This document shows, piece after piece, positions 30,908 to 39,728 of a stretch of 64,000 nucleotides of DNA; position 1 is the first letter of the stretch; the number at the start of each line of letters is the position of its first letter. The notes beneath the pieces are model-generated. The model was not told where the DNA came from. It worked only from the letters and a program-made list of their open reading frames with translations, and searched no databases. The DNA comes from Saccharomyces uvarum (taxonomy: Eukaryota > Ascomycota > Saccharomycetes > Saccharomycetales > Saccharomycetaceae), in NCBI GenBank assembly GCA_947243795.1, contig OX365939.1:847001-911000 (forward strand), in the 5' to 3' direction. A program made the translations under genes and the position numbers.

Positions 30908-31095
30908 TTACACGGAAACAATGCCACAGTTGACTGAACCTGTCTTCCAACAGAAGTTAATTGCCAGTGTTTCAAACAAGATTTGAAATACGAGTTTCCA
31001 AGAACAATTTTAATATTGGACAGGATAGGAAGTCCGATTTCTGTGTAGTCTCAAGCGAGGCGATAGAATTGGGATGTCGAAGAAAGTCTACATTA
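30908..31095 (+). ncRNA. snR34: H/ACA snoRNA snR34
   Basis: Called from structure and position between RPS29A and STE23, where snR34 lies in S. cerevisiae. Hairpin 1 closes with GGAAAC (30914-30919) pairing GTTTCC (30994-30999). It is directly followed by the H box AGAACA (31001-31006, ANANNA). A second hairpin ends at an ACA box at 31090-31092, three nucleotides before the expected 3' end. Family knowledge: snR34 guides two pseudouridines in domain V of 25S rRNA (positions 2826 and 2880). The 5' end is approximate. Confidence 0.82.
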
Positions 31096-31342
31096 CTCTT
31101 ATACAACTACATAAATGTCGTTTTCTTGTTAGTGTTTTATGGTCATTAATCCTTATGAAGATTAGAACCGACTTCTCTAGTGGGTTCTATTATTTTAAAT
31201 CGGACAATGGTCCCTTATAATAAAAGCTTCGTGAGAAGGAATCTTTTGAAACTAAACATGACAAATTACTATAAAAAACGTATATGTACATTTCCGAAAG
31301 AGTTTACTTTCTTCGAGTTTCTATTTCTACTTTGACTTGTCT

Positions 31343-34300
31343 CTAGTTTTCGGCTTGAGCAGGTGCAGTAACCTCAAAGTTTTTCATTGGTTGACGAACG
31401 GGAGCAACAAATAGCGTCGATTTGAATGAACCGACATCTTCAATCAACTGGCCGCTTGGGTATTTAGCGGCGTCCAGTTCACTTTCATCAAGCTCTTTGT
31501 TTTCCACTTGTGACTTCAAATGAAGAATTAATTTTGATGCGTTCTCACCCATTATATAACTTTCATAGAAGTCTATTATTTGTTGCTTTGTGATATCGGC
31601 AACTAGCTTAGCCTTCTTTTGACGATGTGTGAAATTGTAATCACCCAAATAAATCGCTGCTGTATATCTGGCGCTTTCTTCACTCATGTTTTTGAATTTC
31701 TGCAATAAACTGTTGCATAATGCTTCTTTATGCTTGTCAAAGTCTTCCTGCGTCATATCTTTCAAGGTTTGACCAAACGTTTCATAAAAGTTATTTATTC
31801 TCCACTCTAAGTAAGGCGTGGTGTGCTCTGATTGAATTAAGATCCTGATATTTGCCGTACCGTGGTTGTTTAAACTCGAACTGAAAACAACATAGCCCAA
31901 TTGCTCTTTTGTCCTTAAAGTATCAAAACATGGCTCATGAATCAACTGTGCAAACAGCCCACTCAAGGCAGACAGTTCCTCAGAATAAACATCCAATTGT
32001 GTGACATGTTGAATACACGAGTTAACATTCTTGGAGTCTTTCAGATCTGTTTCATATCTAAAGCTTTTACCCTTTGGAAGTAAATAGGATCTCAAGCGGT
32101 TGTTAGAGACTTGCAAATTATCAATATTATTTGCAATCAGTGACTTAATCAAAGAATCCACTTCGATTGCTTCTTCATGCTTAATATTACCATGAACCAA
32201 CGTTTCAAAAAATACGCCTTCATAAATAGTGGGTATGAAGCTATTCAGTTGCTCAAATGTCAATTTTTCGAAAACTTGCAGTTTTTCTGCAGTTGACCAA
32301 GAACGCTCGTTTATTAAAGAGTTGTAGTAGTTTGACATTTGCGAATATGGAACTTCATATAACAAATTTTTCAAATGACGAATGGTCTTGTCCTTCAGGA
32401 TTTCAAAACGGTCCTTTTTCGGTTCAAAAGAGACAACGCCTTGCAAGAATCTTGTTAGTAAAACGATCAGTTTTTCATTAAACCCGGACGCAGTAATATC
32501 AAGACCTTGATTAGTCTTGACGAATGAAATACGAAGATCAGCACAAGCAGCATCATACTGTAGATCTTTCAATGCATCATTGATCAGTTGGATGTATAAA
32601 GTGGACAGCATACTATTGATGACACTCGCATGCGTATGGGGCAATTTAAATGACAAATAAATATAGCCCCTTGGTTGCCAGAATCGGTCATCTTTCTTAT
32701 ACCATAATCTGCTCATCCCATTGGATAGTAATAACATTGGTTCATCTGTTGGCTTTACGTCTTCTAATTTATTGACTTTGAAATTCGTTGAGACAAATTC
32801 ATTTGGACGTGGTAAATTCAGTGCCGGGTTTAAACCTGGTGACTTAATGTCCTTTAACAAATCTTCCGGATAATCTAGTATCTTGTATTTAGTTTCATAC
32901 CATTTTTCGCTGGAATCAGTCTCTAAACCTCTTGAAATTAACGTAACACGAGAATTTTCTGGGATTAATGCATCTGTATACTTGGTGATTAAATCTGGCT
33001 CATATTCCGTTAATAAGCCCAAGGCCAAAATTTTATCAACAGGAATATAATCTCTTTCCAAGAGTTTTGCCAAAGACGAAACAGTGGAAGAGGGGTTACC
33101 AGCTTGCTTGAACTTGAAAGTGGCATTGGATATATCTTGTAATTCAGTAAATATCCATTTTTGGGGTAGCGAATTTTTCAGCATTCCAATATACTGAAAG
33201 ATTAAGACAATGACGTCTCGGTAATGTGTCAACCCATTATCAGTCAAATCGATGTCTATGGCAAAAAAAGCTTTCCCTTTGGAGACGGTGTGTCCACCAG
33301 CAGACAGCTCATTGGCCCAGCCCAATTCTTTTAGATGTGCTAACAAAGAACCAGAGCCTTCATGACCAATTAAATGACTCAATATTCTTGGTGGCTTGGA
33401 TTTCCAATGCTCTTCCATATCGGGTACAGTAAACGAAATTTCTAGTTTTTTCAGGTCTTTCACAGGGTTGACCTGAATTATTTTTTGTAAATGTTCAGGC
33501 TGCATAATAGATTCTGCGTAGTAAGGCACTTCACGATCGTTATTGGAAACGTTTTTGAACAGATTGTAGGTCCATTCAGATAAAGTGTCTAGGTCTTCCC
33601 TGCCAAGAATACAGAGCTTCATTATGTTGGCGGAATAAAAGTTTTTATGGAATTTGAGCAACTCATCTCTAATGTTTAGCCCATTTTTCTTGGGTGATTC
33701 ACCCAGAGTCTCGATATTCCCGGTGGAAAATTTATGATATGGGTGGTTCGAGTTTGTTAGAGACTTGTCCAATTGGTAAATCCTCCAGATATCGTTCTGT
33801 AAGTTTTTCTTATTTTCACTGTTAACAGCATTGATTTCTTTATCTGTAGAATCTTTCTGGAAAAGGGGGCAAGAGAAGAATCCTGAGAATCTGTCTAGCG
33901 CACCAAGCAGATGTTGATGGTTGACTTCAAAGAAGTAATTTGTGTTCTGCGACGCAGTGTAGGCATTGGACGAACCACCATGCTTACTCAGATAACTCGA
34001 GTATTCATTTTCATCAGGAAATTTCTCAGAACCCATGAACAAAAGATGCTCGCAGAAATGGGCCAAACCGGGAAGGTTTTCTGGGTCTTCAAAAGCACCG
34101 ATGTTAACGTCCAACGAAGCGGCAGCTTTATCAGCCTTAGGGTCCTGGATTAACAGGGCCTTCAACTTGTTGGGCAACTCGATAAATCTGTACGATCTTT
34201 CGTCCAAGTCCGGTTTTAAGAAGTCCAGATCAAATGTCTTGAAATTGGCAGTCATTCTGTAAGGGGTTGCAGTATAGTAGCGAGGTGTACACGTGTGTGG

Positions 34301-34411
34301 CTTGAAGCGTCTTACAATGGAACCTAAAGCGATTGGTGCGAAACGAACCAATTGAGAGAGGGGCGGTCTAGAAAGAAATGCAGAAGAAGAGGCTAAAAGA
34401 GCTATGCCCAT
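31343..34411 (-). CDS. STE23: Ste23, insulin-degrading-enzyme family metalloprotease
   Basis: The protein has 1022 residues and is an M16A metallopeptidase. The inverted zinc motif HXXEH is H118-F-C-E121-H122, with the downstream Glu ligand in the NAVNSENKKN segment. The usual four M16 domains follow. Known role: Ste23 cooperates with Axl1 in N-terminal processing of a-factor and is the yeast insulysin. The N-terminal 55 residues are hydrophobic, then Arg-rich (RRFKPHTCTPRYYTATPYR), and look like an organelle-targeting segment. The ATG at 34411 is the true first ATG; the open frame continues upstream only with non-ATG codons. It is divergent from ECM19. Confidence 0.96.
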   Translation of the reverse strand: MGIALLASSSAFLSRPPLSQLVRFAPIALGSIVRRFKPHTCTPRYYTATPYRMTANFKTFDLDFLKPDLDERSYRFIELPNKLKALLIQDPKADKAAASLDVNIGAFEDPENLPGLAHFCEHLLFMGSEKFPDENEYSSYLSKHGGSSNAYTASQNTNYFFEVNHQHLLGALDRFSGFFSCPLFQKDSTDKEINAVNSENKKNLQNDIWRIYQLDKSLTNSNHPYHKFSTGNIETLGESPKKNGLNIRDELLKFHKNFYSANIMKLCILGREDLDTLSEWTYNLFKNVSNNDREVPYYAESIMQPEHLQKIIQVNPVKDLKKLEISFTVPDMEEHWKSKPPRILSHLIGHEGSGSLLAHLKELGWANELSAGGHTVSKGKAFFAIDIDLTDNGLTHYRDVIVLIFQYIGMLKNSLPQKWIFTELQDISNATFKFKQAGNPSSTVSSLAKLLERDYIPVDKILALGLLTEYEPDLITKYTDALIPENSRVTLISRGLETDSSEKWYETKYKILDYPEDLLKDIKSPGLNPALNLPRPNEFVSTNFKVNKLEDVKPTDEPMLLLSNGMSRLWYKKDDRFWQPRGYIYLSFKLPHTHASVINSMLSTLYIQLINDALKDLQYDAACADLRISFVKTNQGLDITASGFNEKLIVLLTRFLQGVVSFEPKKDRFEILKDKTIRHLKNLLYEVPYSQMSNYYNSLINERSWSTAEKLQVFEKLTFEQLNSFIPTIYEGVFFETLVHGNIKHEEAIEVDSLIKSLIANNIDNLQVSNNRLRSYLLPKGKSFRYETDLKDSKNVNSCIQHVTQLDVYSEELSALSGLFAQLIHEPCFDTLRTKEQLGYVVFSSSLNNHGTANIRILIQSEHTTPYLEWRINNFYETFGQTLKDMTQEDFDKHKEALCNSLLQKFKNMSEESARYTAAIYLGDYNFTHRQKKAKLVADITKQQIIDFYESYIMGENASKLILHLKSQVENKELDESELDAAKYPSGQLIEDVGSFKSTLFVAPVRQPMKNFEVTAPAQAEN

Positions 34412-34903
34412 GCAGAGCAGTATCGATATGAGCAAGAATGAAGTCTTCGTAACGGTTGATTTTGTTTACTAGTTATGTCTATTTTCCCTGATTCATACTA
34501 AAAGGGAAAGAACGAAGGCCTCGAAGAGAAAATTTCAACACCACTAAAGACGCGCGCGCGGGCCTTTAGCCTAATGCCTAAACTAGCAACAGAGACGAAG
34601 CAGCCTTGACTACAAACCGTAGAGCCTGAGGGCTCAATGGTACTACCAAGTCACCACTAGCCACGCCGGAACCCCTTACCAGCAAGACTTAAGATAGAAA
34701 GATATGGCGCCTCCCCTTTCCTCCCTCTGGTCCACATATCCCTTTATGAAGCGTGTGCCATACCGGGCGGCGCCTTTGTCCAGCCTTTGCGCACCGCTAG
34801 GGGAAAAAACAGATCAAGAAGAAGCCAATTGAAGCACAACACGCTTGCCGTTGGTTAGGCAGCAGGGGCAATACACATACACACGCTGCAAGCAGACTAC
34901 ACT
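34412..34903. promoter_or_regulatory. Divergent STE23/ECM19 promoter with three STREs
   Basis: Three stress-response elements are present: CCCCT at 34672-34676, CCCCT at 34713-34717, and AGGGG at 34799-34803. They lie 100-230 bp upstream of ECM19, so Msn2/Msn4 control is plausible. A (CG)5 run at 34551-34560 nearer STE23 is an Rsc3-type CGCG cluster. No gene is seen here. Confidence 0.5.
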
Positions 34904-35125
34904 ATGCGGAAGAACACGTTAGATATGGTCACGGTCGGGATCGTGTGTCTTGTAGGGATCTACACAGGCACGAAGTTCTTCGAGCCCATCGTGATCGATA
35001 GACTGCGCAAGGACGGGAACCTGAGATCGGACGTCCCCATCCCGGAATATGACAGGGACGGGAACTTGATGGTGCCCCCACGGCCTACACCGCCTGCACC
35101 ACCACCATCACCACCGCAGCAATGA
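34904..35125 (+). CDS. ECM19: Ecm19, small single-span protein of unknown function
   Basis: The protein has 73 residues. A single hydrophobic segment (MVTVGIVCLVGIYTGTKFF) lies near the N-terminus. It is followed by a conserved soluble part (DRLRKDGNLRSDVPIPEYDRDGN) and a proline-rich tail. In S. cerevisiae the gene was named from a cell-wall screen, and its product is linked to mitochondria; its biochemical function is unknown. I recall the S. cerevisiae protein as longer, with the difference in the Pro-rich tail, but cannot check. It sits in tandem upstream of CCW14. Confidence 0.85.
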   Translation: MRKNTLDMVTVGIVCLVGIYTGTKFFEPIVIDRLRKDGNLRSDVPIPEYDRDGNLMVPPRPTPPAPPPSPPQQ

Positions 35126-35430
35126 GCGGTTACATATGTTTATATCTGTCTAATCCTGTATATACCACCCAAATAACTATAAAGTCACCAGTGCATTATA
35201 AAGGCACGTGTGTCACCCGCCCTACTATTATTAGAAGCAGGAGACCCACGCACCACATATTTTCGGACCGGCTGTTTCTTTTTTGGTTTTATCAGTTTCT
35301 TTTTCATGAATTTTTTCACCGTTTATAAACAGTCTCGAGCTTATAAACATAGGGATGATAAACAGATTTGACTGGTCCCTGTTTACAACTCACCAAAGCT
35401 ACCGCACTCCTACACTCGTTATATATAATC
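35126..35430 (+). promoter_or_regulatory. CCW14 promoter with Rlm1-type and E-box sites
   Basis: CTATTATTAG at 35225-35234 matches the Rlm1 consensus CTAWWWWTAG, about 200 bp upstream of the CCW14 ATG. Rlm1 is the MADS-box output of the cell-wall-integrity MAP kinase pathway and drives many GPI wall proteins. A CACGTG E-box is at 35205-35210. Confidence 0.6.
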
Positions 35431-36120
35431 ATGCGTGCCAACACTCTATTATCTTCCGTCATCTCTTTGGCTTTGTTGTCCAACGAAGTTTTAGCAACTC
35501 CTCCAGCTTGTTTGTTGGCTTGTGTTGCCCAAGTTAGCAAATCTTCCTCCACATGTGACACTTTGAACCAGGTTTCCTGTTTCTGTGAACATGAAAATTC
35601 CACCATCAAGAAGTGTTTGGACACCATTTGTCCAAACAACGATGCGGATGCTGCTTACACCGCTTTCAAGAGCTCTTGTTCCGAACAAAACGCTTCATTG
35701 GATGACTCTAGCGTCAGTTCTTCCTCTTCCGCTTCTTCCTCCAGCAAAGCTTCATCTTCCAGCAAGGCTTCATCTTCCAGCAAGGCCTCCTCTTCCACCC
35801 CTGCCTCTTCTGCCTCTTCTGCCTCTTCCTCTGCCTCTTCTGCTGCCTCTTCTCTCTTTTCATCTTCTTCCGCCAAGGCTTCTTCCACTGAACAAGTCTC
35901 TTCTGCCAAGATTTCCTCTACCGGACAGGCTTCTTCTACCACTGGAAAGTCCTCTACTACTGCTTTCTCATCATCTTCTTCCTTAGTGTCTCAGGCCCCA
36001 GTTTCTTCTCGTAACTCAACTTCTACCGCCGTCCTCTCCACTTTCTCCGAAGGTTCTGGTAACGTCTTAGAAGCCGGTAAGTCTGCTTTCATCGCCGCTG
36101 TTGCCGCTTTGTTGATTTGA
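35431..36120 (+). CDS. CCW14: GPI-anchored cell-wall glycoprotein Ccw14
   Basis: The protein has 229 residues. It has an N-terminal signal peptide (MRANTLLSSVISLALLSNEVLA), a CFEM domain with eight cysteines (residues 23-90), a long Ser/Ala-rich O-glycosylated stalk, and a hydrophobic C-terminus (AGKSAFIAAVAALLI) for GPI-anchor addition. It is an inner-layer wall mannoprotein. The stalk contains three 18 bp tandem units encoding (ASSSSK)-type repeats. The frame is open upstream of 35431, but the signal peptide fixes the start. Long antisense frames over the Ser region are composition artefacts. Confidence 0.96.
   Translation: MRANTLLSSVISLALLSNEVLATPPACLLACVAQVSKSSSTCDTLNQVSCFCEHENSTIKKCLDTICPNNDADAAYTAFKSSCSEQNASLDDSSVSSSSSASSSSKASSSSKASSSSKASSSTPASSASSASSSASSAASSLFSSSSAKASSTEQVSSAKISSTGQASSTTGKSSTTAFSSSSSLVSQAPVSSRNSTSTAVLSTFSEGSGNVLEAGKSAFIAAVAALLI
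35731..35784 (+). repeat. 18 bp tandem repeat x3 in CCW14 stalk
   Basis: Three adjacent 18 bp units begin at 35731, 35749 and 35767. The second and third are identical; the first differs at a few bases. They encode Ala-Ser-Ser-Ser-Ser-Lys-like repeats. Such units in wall proteins change copy number readily. Confidence 0.85.
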
Positions 36121-36387
36121 TTCTATCACTTTCTTTAAAAAGATATTAATCTTCCGTATTTTTATTTTCTCCCTTTTCAGATATGATAAGGATAGTTTTT
36201 TGCTTTAAAAACATTCTAAACCTCCTCTTTCTTCGTTATGTTGATCATATAACTTTTCTTCCTTTTCAAAAAGTAAATAGAAGTATATACATATATATTA
36301 AATGAAAAAAAAAAAATTAATCAGTTATTTTAGAGTACAGTGATCTGTTACTTATATACATGGAAATATATTCAATTTTTACAATGC

Positions 36388-37944
36388 TTAAGTCGCCATT
36401 TCCGTGTAGGTTGGTGGTGGCACATATCTAGGTGGTACTTCAGCCTCAACATGCTCTCGTATTTGACAAAATACTTGAACCGGGTTGATATTTACTTCAG
36501 ATTGCTTCCTAACTCCATTAATTTCCCATTCGATCAATAGTTGGAAACTGAATATTCTCTTTATTGTGCATGTTTTAAAACTGTACAGTCTATTCCCACG
36601 GTGCCTGTAATCCTCCTCGTTAAATACCAGCTTTCTTAAAATAGAATGATCTTTTAATCGTAACTCGCATTCAAACATGGAACCATTAGAGCTCTCCCGT
36701 ATTTCGTTTAAGTTTAGAAGCGGTTTATTGGATTTAGGCTGATTTAAATCAAGTTCGATCAGTTTCAAAGATGAGTAGTTCCCGTTCGCTATCCCCTGTG
36801 ATAAATAAGTTGTTGTTTCTAACAGATTTAGTTGTATCTTACGTGGTACAATTTGCATCTTGCTCAAACTTGATATATTCCCTTCCATGACTAGAAATAC
36901 CTTGTCAAAATTTTGGCTGCCGGAACGAAATAAATAATCCTTTCTGTATATTTGCTTTAAATCTCGACTTCTCACTTCCACCCTCATACTACTTTCACCA
37001 TCAGGTAGCACTATTTGATAAGGGCATGAGAAAACTTTCATACCATTCGCCATGCGAGAAGGCTGCCTCGTCGATGCTGCTGATGATGCGGACCTCGTCC
37101 TTATATCTCCGTCTTGTATCATGATAGAGTTGGCTTGAGAGAAATTCCTATCACTCTTTATATACCCGACTCCATTAACAACTTTTACGTCTTTTGATGG
37201 AACTTTCAAAGTTGAGTTATTAAAAAATTCATTATTCATGGATATACCGTTAACTTCGTTGTTATTACTCAAACCAGCAAGTTCTTCGTCATTAACTTCA
37301 TCAGGTTCTATAATAAGGTTCTTCGGATCAGGTATAAATTCAAATGTTTCAATTTCCCTAATTAATCTGTGAAATGGCTTAAACCAAGATGCAGCCTTTC
37401 CCAACTCTATTTGCACCTGTACCATATAAATGACCTTTCCAAACGCATAAAAGTATAGATCCAAATTATCAATCTTATTGAATTCTTGCCAATGACTATT
37501 GAACGTGGGTGGAAGCCGAGCATTGCTCCTTGTCACAAACGCTACTGTCCTTGCAGTATGATTTTTCAAGCACTCAGGCCTTTTAGGAAACTTGTCAAAC
37601 TGGAAACTGTAGTCATACGCACCTGGTTTAACTTTGAACGGTTTTGAAGATCCATCAAGAGCATTCCATACATTATCTGGAGGGAAAACTCTTTGTTCAA
37701 GCTTCAACAAAGTATGGAAGGACCTATTATCTTGCCCAGGTATCATCATACCGTTCTGCTGAAACATATATTCTTGGTCAATCTTTGTCAAAGTCTCTGA
37801 GAACCCCTTCAATATGACGGTAATTTTTCTTATCGAAAGTGGCTTTTTTAATTGAAGATTAACTACTCCTGACATCTGATCATTAGAGCTGTAAAAATCT
37901 CCATTACATGGTGGATTTAGAGATACTTTAACTTTCGGAGCCAT
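36388..37944 (-). CDS. ART10: Arrestin-related trafficking adaptor Art10
   Basis: The protein has 518 residues. It is an arrestin-like beta-sandwich protein, beginning MAPKVKVSLNPPCNGDFYSS, that recruits the ubiquitin ligase Rsp5. Two overlapping PPxY-type motifs near the C-terminus, PPRY (504-507) and PPTY (510-513), are the expected Rsp5 WW-domain ligands. ARTs direct ubiquitination and endocytosis of membrane transporters, but Art10 itself is little studied. A low-complexity Asn/Ser-rich loop at about 215-300 separates the arrestin lobes. It is convergent with CCW14 and divergent from ATP10. Confidence 0.95.
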   Translation of the reverse strand: MAPKVKVSLNPPCNGDFYSSNDQMSGVVNLQLKKPLSIRKITVILKGFSETLTKIDQEYMFQQNGMMIPGQDNRSFHTLLKLEQRVFPPDNVWNALDGSSKPFKVKPGAYDYSFQFDKFPKRPECLKNHTARTVAFVTRSNARLPPTFNSHWQEFNKIDNLDLYFYAFGKVIYMVQVQIELGKAASWFKPFHRLIREIETFEFIPDPKNLIIEPDEVNDEELAGLSNNNEVNGISMNNEFFNNSTLKVPSKDVKVVNGVGYIKSDRNFSQANSIMIQDGDIRTRSASSAASTRQPSRMANGMKVFSCPYQIVLPDGESSMRVEVRSRDLKQIYRKDYLFRSGSQNFDKVFLVMEGNISSLSKMQIVPRKIQLNLLETTTYLSQGIANGNYSSLKLIELDLNQPKSNKPLLNLNEIRESSNGSMFECELRLKDHSILRKLVFNEEDYRHRGNRLYSFKTCTIKRIFSFQLLIEWEINGVRKQSEVNINPVQVFCQIREHVEAEVPPRYVPPPTYTEMAT

Positions 37945-38713
37945 GATTTAACAAACGGTTCAGTTACTAACCTTCTCTGATTCAAAAACAAATCACTGAT
38001 ATGGTTACTCACGGGGTATTTACTGACTAATGTGCTGTTTCGCCTTATGTTAGCTACCTTTCTTCCCTAATTTATATAGTTATATATTCAGATGGATCCG
38101 ATTGCTCAAATTGATGAGGTGGCGGTGCTACAGAAGTTGTAAAATTTAAGCGTATTTGTCTCTTATGCACTTTTTGAGAAAAGGGAGTGCATCCTTCCCC
38201 AAGGACCCTCTTTCCCACGCTCGGAATGTGCCAAGAATTTTTACGGTATAGTGATGAGAGCTATTATTATTCACTTAGGTCGCACATTACAGGTAAACCA
38301 CGTTAGAATAAAGGATCGTATAATTTAGAAATCCTTCTCCAATAAAGTTACATTGCAGCTTGAAATAGTAGTGGGACTGTCAGAAGGAGGGTCTTCGAAT
38401 GTGCAAGGCGTTACAAGAAAACGCTGCGTCAAGTTTTAAGGCAGAAATGGCACAAATCTGCAGTAGTGTTCTCTCTCTCCCCGTATGGCGATACAAAGGT
38501 ATACTTATTATCTGTTTCGTATTTTACGCATTTTTCTTGCCTAGAAATAATTTTTCAGAACCCAATTTTTATTGCGAGTTATTTGATTCGCCTTCTAAAA
38601 AATTCAAAAGAGGCTAGTGATATAAAGGTCATAAACATGCAGATAAAGCCACGATAAGTAGCTTGCTTTACTATCCCGTATTGAGATAAACTTTATTATA
38701 ACCGAGAAAAAGA
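37945..38713. promoter_or_regulatory. Divergent ART10/ATP10 intergenic region
   Basis: 769 bp without a supported gene. Short open frames at 38399-38617 and 38466-38657 have no recognisable product and are not convincing. I found no strong regulatory motif or RNA signature. Confidence 0.5.
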
Positions 38714-39553
38714 ATGCAGGTCACTTTCAAAAGGCTTTACCATCCCACGCTTGCTCGGATGTCCTTCTTGGGTAAATTCCTCAAGCCAATGATGAAGGCA
38801 GCTTCACCAAAGGACTACCAGGTAAAGCAATTAATTAAACCCGTAGGCTTAACAGAGGCACCAAAGCGCAATGTGAAATTTTCTCAGGGAAACACACTGA
38901 AGGATATGTTCGATTCGCAAAAGACAAACCACAGAGTAGAAGAGCTGAGCGCTGAATTTAGCAAATCAGGGCTTTACGAAGTACAAGTCTTCCAGAAGAC
39001 TAAGGGGAAACTTTTTTTAGCCCCAATTTCATACTGGAAGGACACTAAGGCTTTATATTTTCCTCATTTGGTGGGTACTTCCGTAGATGGTACGAAAGAC
39101 CAGAATATCGAGGATCTGCTGAGGGGTAAAACCAGTATCGTGAGATTATTTAGCACAGCTGCTGGTGATAAACTGAGTGGTTCTTATTTCCAAGAAACAA
39201 CTAGCGACAAAAAAACGACTGACTATTTGACTGATGCTGATACTCGTTTGGGTTTAAACAGCCACAATGTGCAAATCATCGAAGTAAACCTCATAGAGAA
39301 TGCTGTGAAAAGTGCCCTTGTGAAAATGCTTGCTCGCTGGACTAATCGTATTCCAACCTGGCGCCAGCCGTTTTATTTCGAGTGCTCCAGAGCCCAATGG
39401 CCGTTTCACATTAGAGAAGAACTCTTTTGTAACAATGTCTTTTCTGGGTACGTCTTTTTGGTGGACCAACACCTGAAAGTTAGGTGGGCGGCCTGTGGGG
39501 AGGCCACTCCATCTGAAAAGGAAGCGTTGTGGAAGTTTGCTAAAATCCTCTAA
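38714..39553 (+). CDS. ATP10: Mitochondrial ATP synthase assembly factor Atp10
   Basis: The protein has 279 residues, equal to the known yeast length. Atp10 is a mitochondrial inner-membrane-associated chaperone that binds newly made Atp6 and allows its assembly with the Atp9 ring of the Fo sector. The N-terminus MQVTFKRLYHPTLARMSFLG is basic and amphipathic, as expected for a presequence. Identification is by overall similarity (FLVDQHLKVRWAACGEA at the C-terminus). It is followed 175 bp later by CST9 in the same direction. Confidence 0.96.
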   Translation: MQVTFKRLYHPTLARMSFLGKFLKPMMKAASPKDYQVKQLIKPVGLTEAPKRNVKFSQGNTLKDMFDSQKTNHRVEELSAEFSKSGLYEVQVFQKTKGKLFLAPISYWKDTKALYFPHLVGTSVDGTKDQNIEDLLRGKTSIVRLFSTAAGDKLSGSYFQETTSDKKTTDYLTDADTRLGLNSHNVQIIEVNLIENAVKSALVKMLARWTNRIPTWRQPFYFECSRAQWPFHIREELFCNNVFSGYVFLVDQHLKVRWAACGEATPSEKEALWKFAKIL

Positions 39554-39586
39554 AACTGACACCTTGTGCGGCGACAAATAAGGGAT

Positions 39587-39595
39587 GGGCGGCTA
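39587..39595 (+). promoter_or_regulatory. URS1-type element upstream of CST9
   Basis: GGGCGGCTA contains the URS1 core GGCGGCTA bound by Ume6, 134 bp upstream of the CST9 ATG. Ume6 with Rpd3/Sin3 represses early meiotic genes in vegetative cells and with Ime1 activates them in meiosis, matching the meiotic role of Cst9. Confidence 0.7.
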
Positions 39596-39728
39596 TTTGT
39601 TGATCGTGTTTTATTTATTTTAAGTTCAAAAACAAGAAGAGGAAAAGAAGTCAGAGAAGACAGAGAAGACAAAGAAGAGGAGAACAACTCTACCTTCTAT
39701 TGTTGTTAACACTAAAGAATACATTATA

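Noticed and set aside
34561-34700. tRNA-like look of the spacer between STE23 and ECM19
   Set aside because: No A box/B box pair and no cloverleaf could be drawn.
35585-35986. Frames of 133 (+) and 95 (-) codons over CCW14
   Set aside because: Leu/Pro-rich and Glu-rich translations of the same Ser-codon repeat read in other frames.
37965-37971. TACTAAC branch-point sequence on the + strand near ART10
   Set aside because: The only + strand gene downstream starts 740 bp later and there is no paired donor/acceptor; ART10 itself is on the other strand.
38399-38657. Two small overlapping frames upstream of ATP10
   Set aside because: Not similar to any protein I know; both lie in promoter-like DNA.
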